From Puccinia triticina (lineage: Eukaryota > Basidiomycota > Pucciniomycetes > Pucciniales > Pucciniaceae), in contig NC_070573.1 in assembly GCF_026914185.1 (NCBI RefSeq), forward strand, positions 3,713,501 through 3,777,500: a stretch of 64,000 nt of DNA, in the 5' to 3' direction. The position numbers were made by a program, and so were the translations under genes. Below are positions 10,821 to 22,695 of this stretch, in pieces; the first letter of the stretch is position 1, and each line of letters starts with the position of its first letter. Under the pieces are notes generated by a model. It worked only from the letters and a program-made list of their open reading frames with translations, searched no databases and was not told the DNA's origin.

Positions 10821-11186
10821 TGGTTGGACTGATTGCAATTAAAAACATTGAGCTGGGCCGGGCTGAGCAAGAAACGAGCGGGCATCACAAAAGATGAAGG
10901 GCCAACATGTGGCTTGCCAACAAGCGCATTTGTGTTGTCATTCTATGCAGTTGGGGAGAACTGCTTGGTAGGGATTAGACGTGGCCACGGTGAAGCGCAG
11001 GGAACGTACTGGAGGAGCTGGTTGGGCTGGTTGCAATTTACAGGTCGGGCTGGGCCAGGCTGAGCGGAAAACGAGCAGGCCAAAAAGCGCGGTTGTGTCC
11101 TGATTGTATGGGTTTGGGAAGAACTCGGCATTAGGGATGAGACCAGGCCACGATGAAGTGCAGGGAACGTGATTGAGCTGAGCCAC
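10821..11186. repeat. Tandem duplication, two diverged copies of about 198 bp
   Basis: The units start near 10821 and 11019. They share GGCTGAGC..AAACGAGC and end blocks with GTGGCCACGGTGAAG / AGGCCACGATGAAG followed by CAGGGAACGT. No coding sense is evident. Confidence 0.65.
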
Positions 11187-11845
11187 GGCGGAGTTTGAAT
11201 TTTATCTGATTGCAGCGACTAATGGTTTTGGCGACGTAGGACAAGGGCTGGACAATACGGGTGTGGTGTGCGGGTGCTTGTAGATAAGGGTCCAATTAAG
11301 CCGTGTGCGTTGATAAGGATCAGGAGAGGCGTTGGGTGATTGCGTGATGGGTGTTACATACTTTGAGGCAAGCGGATGGGGGGTATACCTGAGGGCGGTT
11401 GCACGATGTCGTTTGTCCCCCTGTTGAGTCAACCGTCCAGTAATTTCATGACCTACTGCACTTGCATAGGCGTGGCTTGCTTATTAGCCCCTCTGGATCT
11501 CAGTACTTCCTGATGAAAGGGGGGTTCACCGGCCTCTTTTTGCCTGTTGCTTACGCACCGGCTGGGGGGTCAATCCAAGGCACTTTGGTGTTTGGGGGTT
11601 ATTTTTTGAAGTGCCCTCTCCAGCCAACATAGCGGAGTTGAAAGTTTTTTGAATAAACCACAGGCCAAAACCATGAACCCAGTTTTGGTGAATCTGTGTT
11701 TTTAATAAACTGGAATATAATGAATATATTCTGAAATAGTCAATATGAAGCCTAAGCTCAGTACAGTAGATTTGTATACTTTCATGTGTGTCCTAAATGT
11801 GTTTCTCTTTTTGTAATTGATTTTTTTTTTTTTCATTTTCAGATT
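11187..11845. other. Unassigned; possible old Helitron 5' end at about 11690-11714
   Basis: Read on the minus strand, 11714-11690 gives TCCAGTTTATTAAAAACACA, close to the 5' terminus of the Helitrons described below. No matching 3' end was found to the left, so this would be a decayed copy. Nothing else is recognised. Confidence 0.25.
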
Positions 11846-12730
11846 GGGGCAGGCTAAATCCACACCAAAAAATTACCTCATCCACTCCAAAAATGGAGTG
11901 AACAGTAGTTCACTCCAACTTTCATTGGAGTGAACCATAGTCTACTCCAAATTTTGTTGGAGTGAACAAAATTACACTCCAAAAAAGCCTGTTTTTTGGA
12001 GTGTAATCATGATGCACTCCAAAAATTTTGGAGTAAACCCAATTTCACTCCAAAAATATTTTATCCAACCAACATTTTTTTCATTTTTTTTTTTTGGAGT
12101 GATGTTCATTCCAAATTTATTGGAGCGGATTAAGGTTTCTCAAATTTAAAAAAATGCAATTTCAAATCTGTACAATTAAAACTTGCATGTAACTTTGAAA
12201 AATGTATATTCTAAGTTCTTGGGGTGGAGTACCAGGAAAACTTTAGGGCAGTAGTAGGCAGGTGACATGAACCAACCAAGTTTAATCCCCTTTAATTGAT
12301 TTCTGGTTCAGGTTTTAGTCATTGTAGAAACTGAAAACATTTTACATACATTATTTTTGATGTATTTTTAAATACACATATGATGCTGACATAAGGTTTC
12401 ATTCCTCTTTAAGAACCCTGACTTATTTTACTGCAATACTGTTGAAAACCACTCCAATAAATTTGGAGTGAAAATCTGTGCACTCCAAAAAAATGAATCA
12501 TTTTACCTTGGAGAAAATATTTTTGGAGTGGAATTGGGTTTACTCCAAAATTCTTGGAGTGCATCATGGGTACACTCCAAAAAACAGGCTTTTTTGGAGT
12601 GTAATTTTGTTCACTCCAACAAAATTTGGAGTAGACTATGGTTCACTCCAATGAAAGTTGGAGTGGACTACTGTTCAATCCATTTTTGGAGTGGATGTAG
12701 TAATTTTTTGGTGTGGACTCAGCCTGCCCC
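11846..12730. mobile_element. Mutator-type non-autonomous element 1 (885 bp, 9-bp TSD)
   Basis: Flanked by a perfect 9-bp target duplication TTTCAGATT (11837-11845 and 12731-12739). Ends are GGGGCAGGCT and AGCCTGCCCC. Terminal inverted repeats extend over about 200 bases each and are built from many CACTCCA / TGGAGTG pairs. Nine-base duplications with long inverted repeats are the hallmark of Mutator-like elements. There is no transposase inside. A second member of equal length lies at 17481-21828. Confidence 0.85.
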
Positions 12731-12739
12731 TTTCAGATT

Positions 12740-13022
12740 ATCACTAATCTGTATCTAATCTCCTTTGTTTTGCCTCCCATTTTGTTTATCTTTGAAATCA
12801 GTCTCTCCTTTTTGTTCCTTCTCATTTCTCATGTTGTTCCTTTCAGTTTTGAACCCTTAGCACTCAGGTTTTTATTGGCTCTGTGATTCCTAATGTTGAT
12901 AGTGGTTGGAAAAATAAATAGAAATTTTGGCTTGCGGGGATGACATCTTGCCATACTTATGAATTCACACAGGATGAATTTTGCTGCAAATTTCAGGTGT
13001 CCTTGGGGGTGTGAAGCCTGCA
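12740..13022. other. Sequence left of a Helitron 3' end, otherwise featureless
   Basis: AT-rich; probably the body of the Helitron that ends at 13047 and into which the Mutator-type element was inserted. No gene is seen. Confidence 0.25.
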
Positions 13023-13047
13023 GCAGCAAAGCCGCCTTTGCCTCTAG
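13023..13047 (+). mobile_element. Helitron 3' terminus (diverged)
   Basis: A weakened hairpin (AGCAGCAAAGCCGCC) is followed by TTTGCCTCTAG and then T, matching the Helitron ends at 13487, 17358 and 42401. Helitrons end in CTRR a few bases after a hairpin and insert between A and T. The 5' end of this copy was not found. Confidence 0.6.
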
Positions 13048-13486
13048 TTCCTATAATAGTCAAAACAAATCATTCTCACCTCTTCTTCCTTCATCATTAC
13101 ATTCTCCTCTTCTTTTTCTCTCTCCTTCTCTTTTTTTTTTATCTAAAATATTTAAAAATACAAAAAAAAAAACATTAATCATACTTGTCAGCTGAATCTG
13201 TAGATACAGTGGTCAATTTGGTTGGGGATCCAATTCTGGAAATCAGGCCTCTCTCCTTTGATTCATTTTCCCCAAAAATTCTATGTAATGCTTTTTGAAA
13301 ACTATTCTATCACATAAGTTTCATGATTGTGAGCCACCACCACCAATTAAAGATTCTGAGGATGAAGCCTTGGAGAATTAACAAATCCCAAGAAGCTCAA
13401 AATATTTTCAATAGGGGGTATCAAATATGAGCAAATCCACCATCATGTATTTGACTGGTTTGAAAAAACTCACCATTTTTAAAACA
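13048..13486. other. AT-rich sequence between two Helitron ends
   Basis: Contains a T-rich run (13090-13180). No gene or RNA is recognised. Confidence 0.3.
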
Positions 13487-16400
13487 CTAGAGGCCAAGGC
13501 GGCTTTGCCGCTGCAGATTCCTGGTCCCATTTCTCCTACTTCCTTGATCCCTCCTTCAAAATGTCACAATCAACCTGTCAGCATCACACCTCACTTATGT
13601 TCATTCCAATTCCCAAAGTACTGGTGGCAATATGTTTTCTGTCCTGTTGGCCAAGTTGTAGATCCAACCCAAATGATGTGTCTACCACTTCAAAATTGGC
13701 ACAATTTATCTACAAAGCATTATGTTGACAAAAGAATTCTGCAGATCTTCACATGTGGTAAAGTCCACATCAGGCAAGTAAACTTGGGTGTAGTCAAGTT
13801 TGATGATGAATGTAGCCCAGAATAGTAGATATATCCCATATTTTTGACATATTCTCTCCCACATTTTTACAAGACCATACCAGAAACTTTGTTTAAATTC
13901 CACCCCTGAAAAAAAAATTCATCAACAGGGTAAATTAAACTGCAAATTTGATTTTTTTCAGCCGTTTGTTTTTGTATTGGAAAAAATATACATCACCATG
14001 AAAAAATTGATGTGAATAGGTGTCAGGTGACATTCAGTCACATATGCTGAAATTCCAGTGGTAATCCAACATTACTCCCCTTGAAAGACAATGGCCCCTT
14101 TGTCATCATCAGGGGGTTCTACCCCTTGTCCATAATTTTATGGTTAAAGTTAAGGCTGGAGTTGGCTTCACATCACCTACCACCTAGTACCCTCAGTTTT
14201 TTCATGGTGCATCTAGGTTAGTTTGTGTGGAAGAGTGTACAATGCATAATTTTAGATAGAATTATTTTTCATCACCATGTTGCCAGTTGGGAAGATAATT
14301 TGTCACAACAAGAAGTCAAAAATCTGTCATTTTCTTCTCATTTTCTTCCATCATCATTCTTCAACCCATTCCTTTCCCTCCTATATCCCTTTTTTATCTC
14401 ATTCCTTCCTATGTCCTTTTTTTCCCATCATTGTAAATTATGTGTAGTCTTTTTTCAAAACTTGTTAACAAAAATTACAAACATCATAATGGTGACCTTT
14501 TTTTGCAGTCATAAGGAAAGGAAATTTTTTTGCCATTTGGCAAGGCACATTGTTCCACTGGTGTCTCCTTGTTCTCTTTTCCCCATTGGAATGAAGTGAT
14601 CATGATAAACATCCCAATTGGGTTACTTTCTACAGTTTCAACATCATATGCATCAATGAAACAGGAGAGAATACTGATGTATGTTGCAAGCTTGATCGGC
14701 CTGTCCAAAAACCACCGGACAAAAGAGGGAGGTGGATCCCATGTGGTCAATTGTAGTAAGAAAACAAGGGCACCGCAATTGTTTGGTTGGTCAAGTCCAA
14801 GAGAAGTGAAAGGGGTGATGTTGGCGTCATAAGCGGCCCATGAGTCAGAGCTTGCCTTGTGGGTTGCTTGATTGCTTGGGGAGGTCTGAGGGCGTTCGGA
14901 GGTGTTCTAAAGAGTTTGGTTAACATTCGGAGGCCGTTCAGCGGTCATTGGGTTGATCGGAGGTCGCGGAGGGAGAGGAGGCTTGAAGCAGGTCGTTGGG
15001 CTGTCTCTGTAGCCTGCAGGGTGTTGTCGGGAAGGCCGGTAGCGAGGGTCTTTTGTTGTTGATTGGTCAGGGAGAGCGTGAGGGAGATGGGAAAGAGAGA
15101 GGGGACATCGGCCACTCACCAACCTGCTATCATTTTGAGTCATGAAAAAAAGAAGAGGGGGGCGATTGTTTGGCTTCTCCATTTGAGATCTCGCCTGAGG
15201 TCAATCTTTGCAGCCCAAAAAAAAGCTTTGAGGAGGGGGGGGTGCAATCAAACTGGTTGAGCGATTGATCGAGTTTGTGTAGACCAAAAAAACGAAGGCC
15301 GGCGTTGATTGTTCGCCCGGTCGTCTATCTGCGCTGCAGGAAGGGGGGACCGTGTTCTGGAGAGTGAAATTGAGAGGGGGCCGGAGTCGTTTTTTGGTGG
15401 TCCTTTGCCGCATCGAATCCAAAAGGGGTCGGGGACATCGTGCAATCAACGGCCATCATGGACCAGGTCCCCAGTAGCTGCTGGCGCGGACCGAAGCACG
15501 AATGTCTCGAACTGCTGGGGCAGGCTTCCGGACGCGCGGCAACACAACTGGTGGTCAGCTTGAGCCAGGGCTTCAAGAGGGCGAGCTGATGGATATGCAA
15601 GAGATAGACCCAGAACCCGTTCGTCTCTGCCAATGAGCCCTCCGGCTTCCTCGGTTGCTGTCTCATTCCGACTTGTTGTTGAGTTGTTTCCGGCCGGCTC
15701 GGGCAGGCAAAGCACGCTCAATACGGCCGCACACCATCCTGGAAGGTCGTAGGAGATCGAGGTGGAGCTTGCGCCACCATAATGGCTCGCAGCACTGCTT
15801 CCGTCGCCACTATTCTGAGTGGTCAAGCTCGGTCTACAGGGGATCAAAGTGAAGAATTCAGGGGGGGGGGCGTAGTCAAAGCTGCGGTCGGGGCTGATGC
15901 CAATCTTGCCCTGAGTGATCCTGCCGAGCCCGGTAGCAAGGGTGTTGAAGGCGCTTGCGGGGCTACTGAAATTGTTCTTAGGGGGGCGAGGGCGGTGTTG
16001 AGGAGGCTGCAGAGGACAAAATCGTTACCAAACTCAACCAGCTGTTGTTCTCCGATCTCAGCGATAATTTTCTTATTCCGTTGGTCAGCCAATTGGATTT
16101 CTTCATCACCTCGATGACCTTGTATCAAACCTTCCTAGGAGAAAGAACTTGAGGCGAGATGCAATGGTTGCGTGGGCCCAGCCTCCAGGTGATCAAAGGC
16201 TGTTGAGTTGTAGTCGGTGCCGCGCAGGTCAGACATACATACATCAGCGTGGAGGTGGCATTGTTGCCAAGGATATGAGGCATGCAGGGCGAAGTCGAGG
16301 GGAGTTGAGGCGAGCTTGCTGGTGGAGCATGCATATAAGAGGGGGTGCTCTTGTGTGTTTGGATAATCCCCAGGGCGTCCTCTGCCGCTGTAATTCCAGC

Positions 16401-16805
16401 GGACGGTTTGCCCTCACCCCCTCCGCTGTTGCACTTGCACAGTCTGAGGGGCTAAAGAGTGGGCCCCCCACTGGTCACAGCCTTTGCTGCGGGCCGGGGG
16501 CCTTCATGTCCATCACTTTTGACCCGTGCACTTGGCACGGGCTGGGTGTTGCGCCTGTGGGCACAGCTTTGCTGATGTTGGAAGGCTGGTTGAGGTTTGC
16601 ATGTGATCACTTTTGTTATTTTTGTATTAGATCAGCTTATTTTTGTATGTATGTTTATTGGGAGGTGAATTTGTGGTCTTTTTTTTACCCTTTTGTAACT
16701 TGGGCAAACCCTTGATTTTTTTTTTTGATTTTGTGTTTTTGCAGGGGGAACCCTTGATCTTGATTTTTTTAATTTTGGCAAAACTGTGTCTTTAATAAAC
16801 TTGGA
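13487..16805 (-). mobile_element. Helitron A (3.3 kb, minus orientation, non-autonomous)
   Basis: On the minus strand it begins TCCAAGTTTATTAAAGACAC at 16805 and ends with a hairpin (GCGGCAAAGCCGC), then CTTGGCCTCTAG at 13487. Flanking bases are A (13486) and T (16806) on the plus strand, as expected for A|T insertion. No Rep/helicase gene is present. The interior changes character: AT-rich at 13.5-14.8 kb, then GC-richer at 14.85-16.1 kb with frames full of Ser/Pro/Ala that could be captured gene pieces I cannot identify. The block 16149-16600 (TATA-like CATATAAGAGG at 16332) recurs in the Helitron at 18226-21683. Confidence 0.8.
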
Positions 16806-17322
16806 TTCTGTTCCTCCACCTACCCCATTTTTGGATGCACTGGTGACAAATTTCACTTCAGGACAATTGACTGGTTTCTAATTGTGGATTCCTTATATTT
16901 GATACCCCCAAAGATAAAGGCTTGTGATCTATTTCCTCTGTTGAATCACATGTGGAGAAGAGTTAATCTCAAAACCATACCATTTTGTGTTAAAGCATGA
17001 TAAGTTAATTCAAACTCATTTTTTTGATCCGCCACCAGCCACTTTGTTCCTAAGACAAGGCCCAAGTACTCTCTTGATTACCGTTAATGATTTCACTCAT
17101 TTTGAGCAATTTTTGGTCATATGAAAGGCAATAAGCATTAAAATATACCTGTTGGCCTATAAGGAAATTCATGAGAAATGAATTTGATCACTGTTTGTTT
17201 GGTTTAAATTTCTTCTAGAAGTATTGAAACTCCCTATTCCACCCTTACAAATCAAATAATTTTATGCTCTTCATTCAAATGTGTGCTTTTCACCCAAATT
17301 TTTGAGGCAAATAGGCTAAAAA
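16806..17322. other. AT-rich spacer, no gene seen
   Basis: No coding region or structured RNA is recognised. Its last part (from about 17290) is related on the opposite strand to 24843-25230, which provides empty sites for the 36-bp insert that follows. Confidence 0.3.
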
Positions 17323-17358
17323 TTGGTTTTGCAGCGGCGAAGCCGCCTTGGCCTCTAG
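17323..17358 (+). mobile_element. 36-bp insertion consisting only of a Helitron 3' tail
   Basis: The segment holds the hairpin GCGGCGAAGCCGC and ends GCCTCTAG, followed by T. The flanks (AAATAGGCTAAAAA and TTCATCTAAAATCC) are joined without it in two related copies read on the minus strand near 24915 and 25130 (AAATAGGCTTAAAATTCATC). The insert is thus only the tail. Confidence 0.7.
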
Positions 17359-19644
17359 TTCATCTAAAATCCTGAGAAGAATGATGATGCATTCAAAATT
17401 CCAAAAAAGAAACTTTAAATGATTTAATTAATTTTTTGCATACCCCCTTTTCCCAAGGGTGTACTAAGGGAATATCTTTTGGGGCCAGCTTTATGCACTC
17501 CAAATATTTACTACATGCACTCCAAAAAAGGAGTGAACTTGTGTCTACTCCAACAAATGTTGGAGTGAACAAAGGTTCACTCCAAAAGTGGGTTAAATTG
17601 GAGTGTTCAGAAGTTCACTCCAATAAATATTTGGAGTGAACCTTTGTTCACTCCAAAAGTGGGCTAAATTGGAGTGTTCAGAAGTTCACTCCAATATTTA
17701 TTGGAGTGGAAACTTTTCCACTCCTCCAGTCTTGATACTTGGTATGTTTCAAGATTTGAGTGTACTACTACACTCCAATAAATACTGCAGTGTAATACTG
17801 TACACTCCAATACTTACTGGAGTTGAAACCTATTTTAAATACATGCATGCACTCCAAGCAACTCCTCCAGATCAACAAAGTCATGCTTTGACCCTTGGAG
17901 ACCCTGCCTCTCCCCTACAGACAAACTTTCTTCACCCTCAAATTCCTCTCCTTAAGACTAGGCCCCAAAGATTCCAGTGAGTCTGAGCCTATCTATCCAC
18001 TCTCTTTCAATGGGAATCACTGTCCCCACTTTTTTGGAGTGCCCAGTGGTCCACACTCCAAAAGAAAACATGGAGTGGGTTTAACTCCACTCCACAGTTT
18101 GAGTGCCTAATTTTATACTCCATTTTTGGAGTGCACAAGTTTCACTCCAATAAATATTGGAGTGAACTTCTGAACACTCCAATTTAGCCCACTTTTGGAG
18201 TGAAAAAAGTTTCACTCCAAATATAATAGAGGCCAAGGCGGCTTCACCGCTGCAAACCTCAAGGGCAAATCACTGTGCTGCAGTACAAAAATCACACACT
18301 TTAGAGAAGTACAGCTGACAGCACTATTTTGCTACAGCACCAGGTCCATTAGACAAATTGCTAGTGGCTGGGTGCTGCAGTATGCACTAATGCTAAAAGT
18401 AGCAAACCCCCACTGTTTCTGAAAAGCCAAAGTGTGGTGCAGAAACTTTGCACTAAATAATACTGTGCTATTAAAAAAACCTGGTTACCACTTTTCTTAC
18501 TCTTGTACTGGATTTTAATGGAATTTCATTCTCTTCTGCTTACTTACACCAAAATCACTCTTACTTAGCTGTCAATTGCATTTAAATAGTTAAAATCATC
18601 AAGCAAGTTCTTTCAGATGATCTGATAGCAGGCCACCAAATTTTTCAAAAATCTCCTCAGGATCACTTCATTGAATTTTTGAGGTCCCTCAATCTTTTCT
18701 TCTGATTTTGATCCCCTCTTTTTCATGCTTCCTCCCGTCAAATAACTAATGTGACTTGTATCCAACAGACTTCATTTTTTTTGGCTATAGTAATATATTA
18801 ATCCATCATGTTGAAATTTTTTTAACCCTTCACTGACCAAATTTGAGGTTGCTTGATCAGTATATAACTCTGCAAGAGGTTCAACTTCAATGCTCCACAG
18901 ATGAGCTGCCCAGGAACATCGACACAAACTGGTGCAGACCAGATTTTCTAATGGATGCAAAGAAAAGCAGTCTCATAGCCGGCTGTGTAAGCTACACAAA
19001 GCTCAGACTGGCCGTCATCAGGGCGCGTACCACACACAGGCAGCCCTGCGCAAGCTCATGAAAGCTGGCAAGCTCATGAAAGCTGGCCAGAGAGATTGGG
19101 CCGGGATTGGCAGTACAATCACACACATATTCATGGGAGCACTGTCAGAGAGGCGATGAATGGGACATGTATTTCAGGAGAAGCAAGCAGTAAGCTGATT
19201 CTTGCCTCCCACTCCAGATGGTAATTGCAGGGCTTCCAGCACAACCAAGCACAACTGGAAACTCGTGGGGAGTGTGCCTGCAGCATAGGGTGAGGGCCCT
19301 GATGGCCAAGGTGTTTACAATCAGCAAGTCACCAGAGCACCGGTTTGTAGCCCTTGATCCGCCCCGGATCATCCTTGAACTCCTGCACCCAGCGGCTGAA
19401 CCCGCCCTCAACAACCAGCACTTCCTGGGCCTCCCCTCACATCTGGAAGGCGTCTCAAACAGTGGTGTTGACTTCACCAAGCCCTCCAGCAGAAGCCAGT
19501 CATCAAATGGAGTGCATACACACTCCACCAATGGCTGGTCAGTAGGTTCTTCACTTGCAATGGCCGGCAAAGACTGTTCATTGATAGGAGTACACTCCCT
19601 CCTTGATGCCCGGTCCGTACCTGCCATCAATAGTCACTTGCCCA

Positions 19645-20360
19645 ATTCTTGATGACCGGCTTGTTCCGGTCATCAAGAGGAGTATGTACTTCCCAAGATG
19701 ACCGGAAAAAGCCGGTCATCAAGAGGAATATGTACTGATGAAGATGACCGGTTCGTTCCGGTCATCAAGGAAGTATGCACTCCTCCCAATGACCGGAACG
19801 AACCGGTCATCTAGAGGTAGATGTGATGACCTGTTTGTTCCGGTCATCTTGGGGAGTACACCCTCCTCTCCACCACCGGTTTCTTCCAGTCATCTTGGGG
19901 AGTACACCCTCCTATCAATGACTGGTTTGTTCCGGTCATCGGGAGGAGTGCATACTCCCTTGATGACCGGAACAAACTGGTCATCAAGTGGAAGAGTACT
20001 CCTCAAGATGACCGCAACGAACCGGTCATCTTGAGGAGTAGATACTCTGATAATCTTGAGGAGTAGATACTCCTCTTGATGACCAGTTTGTTCCGGTCAT
20101 CCAGGGAATATGCACTCCTCCAAATGACTGAAACGACCCGGTCATCGAGGGGAGTGATTACTCCTGCGGTCATCAAGAGGAGTACTCACTTCCCTGGATG
20201 ACCAGTTCATTTTGGCCATCTGGAGGAGTACATACTCCTCTCAATGACCCACAGAACATTGAGGGGAGCTCTTGATGATCAAACGGAGCTACCATTGAGG
20301 GGAATATGCTCCCAATGGCCGGTGTGTACTGCTCTGGCTGACCGGTCAGCACCGGTACCA
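19645..20360. repeat. Array of palindromes with a GATGACCGG...CCGGTCATC core
   Basis: About a dozen units of 40-60 bases, each able to fold on itself (for example AATGACCGGAACGAACCGGT). They are joined by GAGGAGTA/CACTCC spacers. Related but distinct arrays flank the satellite domain at 26730-27090 and 44490-45000. Confidence 0.8.
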
Positions 20361-21041
20361 AGGAGTTGATTAATCTGTGGTCTCGTGGTACACATTGTGG
20401 ACAAATCAGGGAAACCGTACAGGGAAAATAATCCCAACAAACCGGTATTTTTGGGGGCTTGGAATCCGAGCTCCTGATCCGCAGAAAGCTATGGTACAGG
20501 CCCTAAGTTGACAAGAGCCTGAACTGATCCAAATCATCAACTATGCTAGCAGTGGTCTCAACCTTGATGTGTTGAGTGAATGCAAAAAGTGGCCGGTTTG
20601 ACTCAGCAGATGTGATGGTTGCGTGGGCCGTGTTGTTGATTTGTATGTAGTCAGTGCCACGCAGGTTAAATATACATCAGCGTCCTGGCAGTGGTGTTGT
20701 TGTCAAGGACATGTACCATTCAGAGTTGATGGGAGCTTGCTGGTGGATCGCGTATAAAAGGGGGTGCCCTCATGGTCCAATAATCCCCAGGGCTTCCTCT
20801 GCCGCTGTACTTCCAGCATGCGGTGTCAAGATTTCAACTCAAGGTGATGAGGCAATGGAGATGAGGGGTGGTGAAAGAGGAGCGTGTGCTGGGGGACACA
20901 GGTGGGTCAGGTTGGTTAAGGCTCAAACTCAATGATTAATTTCTTATCCGAGGAGCGGACACGTATACACAACTAGAGAGCCCCCTGCACAAGATCCAGA
21001 GGGGGCCTAAGAGCATGTAACACAAGACAACAGGAACACAA

Positions 21042-21215
21042 CATGTACTGGAACTGGAACTGTGACATGGACAGGAAGTGGGGACTGGAACTGGGGACAG
21101 GAACAGGAACTGGAACAGGGACTGGAACTAGGGACAAGAACTGGAGACAGGAACAGGAACAGGAACTGGGAACAGGAACAGGAACTGGGACTGGAACATG
21201 GACTGGGGACAGGAC
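21042..21215 (+). repeat. GGAACT/GGAACA hexamer microsatellite
   Basis: Runs of GGAACTGGAACAGGGAC-type hexamers with interruptions, inside Helitron B. Confidence 0.85.
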
Positions 21216-21849
21216 CATAAGATAAAGAAAGTGAGCGGACTGACAAGCTCAAATTCTGACATGTGATTCATCCTCAACCCCTCCGCTGTCGCGCTTGCAC
21301 AGTTTGAGGGGCTAAAGAGTGGGCCCCCCACGGGTCTGTAGCCTTTGCTGCGGGCCGGTGGCCTTCACCTCCATCACTTTTGACCCGCGCACTTGACGCG
21401 GGCTAGGTGTTGAGCCTGTGGGCACGGCTTTGCCAATGTTGGAAGGCTGATTGAGTTTTTCTTGTCCATTATGAAATTGTGTTTTTCTTATGTAACCCTC
21501 TTTTATGTATCCTGGTTTTTGTAGTGGGAAAACTCCACCTGTTTTTTTTTTTTTTTTTTTAAAAAAAATTTGTTGATGGGGAAACCCTTGAATTTTTTTT
21601 TCCCATTTTGTATAATTGTAAGGGGGAACCCTTGATCTTAATTTTTACAATTGTGGCAAAACTGTGTCTTTAATAAACTTGGATATTGGAGTAAACTTCT
21701 GAACACTCCAATTTAGCCCACTTTTGGAGTGAACCTTTGCTCACTCCAACATTTATTGGAGTAGACACAAGTTCACTCCTTTTTTGGAGTGCATGTAGTA
21801 AATATTTGGAGTGCATAAAGCCAGCCCCATATCTTTTTTGTTATATGTA

Positions 21850-22692
21850 CCAGTGTTCCAAAAAATTGGGGGAACATTTAAACATGCATTTGAAGCTTCC
21901 TTTGAAATCTTTGAGAGAAAAAAATAGGTAAGTGGCAGGTATGTGGTGTGCTTAGTAGAAAAATGACTGCTACCTGTATAGCTTTTTTGTTACACATTTA
22001 AAGAGTCTAAAAATTTCAGAAATGTTTCTATGGTGTATATTCTGTGCACCATTAAATCTATAGCAATGGGGTAAACACCAAACATGAGATATAGGGGGGC
22101 CGGGCAGCCTCAATAGGAACAATCTGGCTAATTGAATATTTTTTTTGATAATTTTCCCAGAAGTCTAAGGACTGCAGGGGTTATATAATTATGCATACTC
22201 TCTGCGCTCTGAAAATTTTGGCAATATTGGTACCTCAGAACATCAAATATAAGGGGTGCGCAGTAAGGCAATATGACTACCACACACCCCTTATATTTCA
22301 TGTTCTGAGGTAGAAATATTGCCAAATATTTCAGAGCGCAGAGAATATTCATTGTTTTATAACCCCTTAGGTCCTTAGACTTCTGGGAAATTTATCAAAA
22401 AAAATATTCAATTAGCCAGATTGTTCCTATTGAGGCTGCCCGGCCCCTATATCTCATGTTCGGTGTTTACCCAATTGCTATAAATTAAATGGCACACAGA
22501 ATATACACCATAGAAACATTTCTGACATTTTTAGACTCTTTAAATGTGTAACAAAAAAGTTATACAGGTAGCAGTCATTTTTCTACTAAGCACACCACAT
22601 ACCTGCCACCTACCTATTTTTTTCTATCAAAAATTTCAAAGGAAGCTTCAAATGCATGTTTAAATGTTCCCTCAATTTTTGTGGAACCCTGA
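21850..22692. mobile_element. Foldback palindrome, two arms of about 410 bp
   Basis: The left arm (21850-22258) is repeated inverted on the right (22270-22692) around a centre near 22262, with only scattered differences. Ends are CAGTGTTCC and GGAACCCTG. The inverted symmetry continues beyond it: the flank of the left arm around 17430-17480 (before the Mutator insertion) matches 23025-23090 inverted. Related single-arm sequences lie at 23470-23690. No coding frame is seen, and I found no clean target duplication. Confidence 0.75.
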
Positions 22693-22695
22693 TAC

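Larger units (their letters stand above)
18226..21683 (-). mobile_element. Helitron B (3.46 kb, minus orientation), inside Mutator element 2
   Basis: Minus-strand 5' end TCCAAGTTTATTAAAGACAC at 21683; 3' hairpin (GCGGTGAAGCCGC) and CTTGGCCTCTAT at 18226, the last base changed from the usual G. Plus-strand flanks are A (18225) and T (21684). The Mutator terminal repeat is continuous across the insertion (CACTCCAAATATA / TATTGGAGTAAAC). No Rep/helicase is present. The interior holds a possible gene fragment on the plus strand (19218-19652, RALMAKVFTISKSPEHRFVA, unrecognised), a palindromic repeat array (19645-20360) and the block with TATAAAAGGGGG (20753) shared with Helitron A. Confidence 0.8.
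17481..21828. mobile_element. Mutator-type non-autonomous element 2 (9-bp TSD), split by a Helitron
   Basis: Flanked by the 9-bp duplication ATATCTTTT (17472-17480 and 21829-21837). Ends are GGGGCCAGCT and AGCCAGCCCC, with long inverted repeats made of CACTCCA / TGGAGTG pairs as in element 1. The Helitron at 18226-21683 interrupts it; without that, 890 bp remain, almost the same as element 1 (885 bp). It sits in the left arm of a foldback palindrome. Confidence 0.85.

Noticed and set aside
14484..15847. Possible genes in the GC-richer part of Helitron A
   Set aside because: Several overlapping frames exist, but none shows a known motif or convincing splice sites; kept only as possible captured sequence.
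20973..21252. Val/Pro/Ser repeat protein on the minus strand
   Set aside because: It is the translation of the GGAACA/GGAACT microsatellite.
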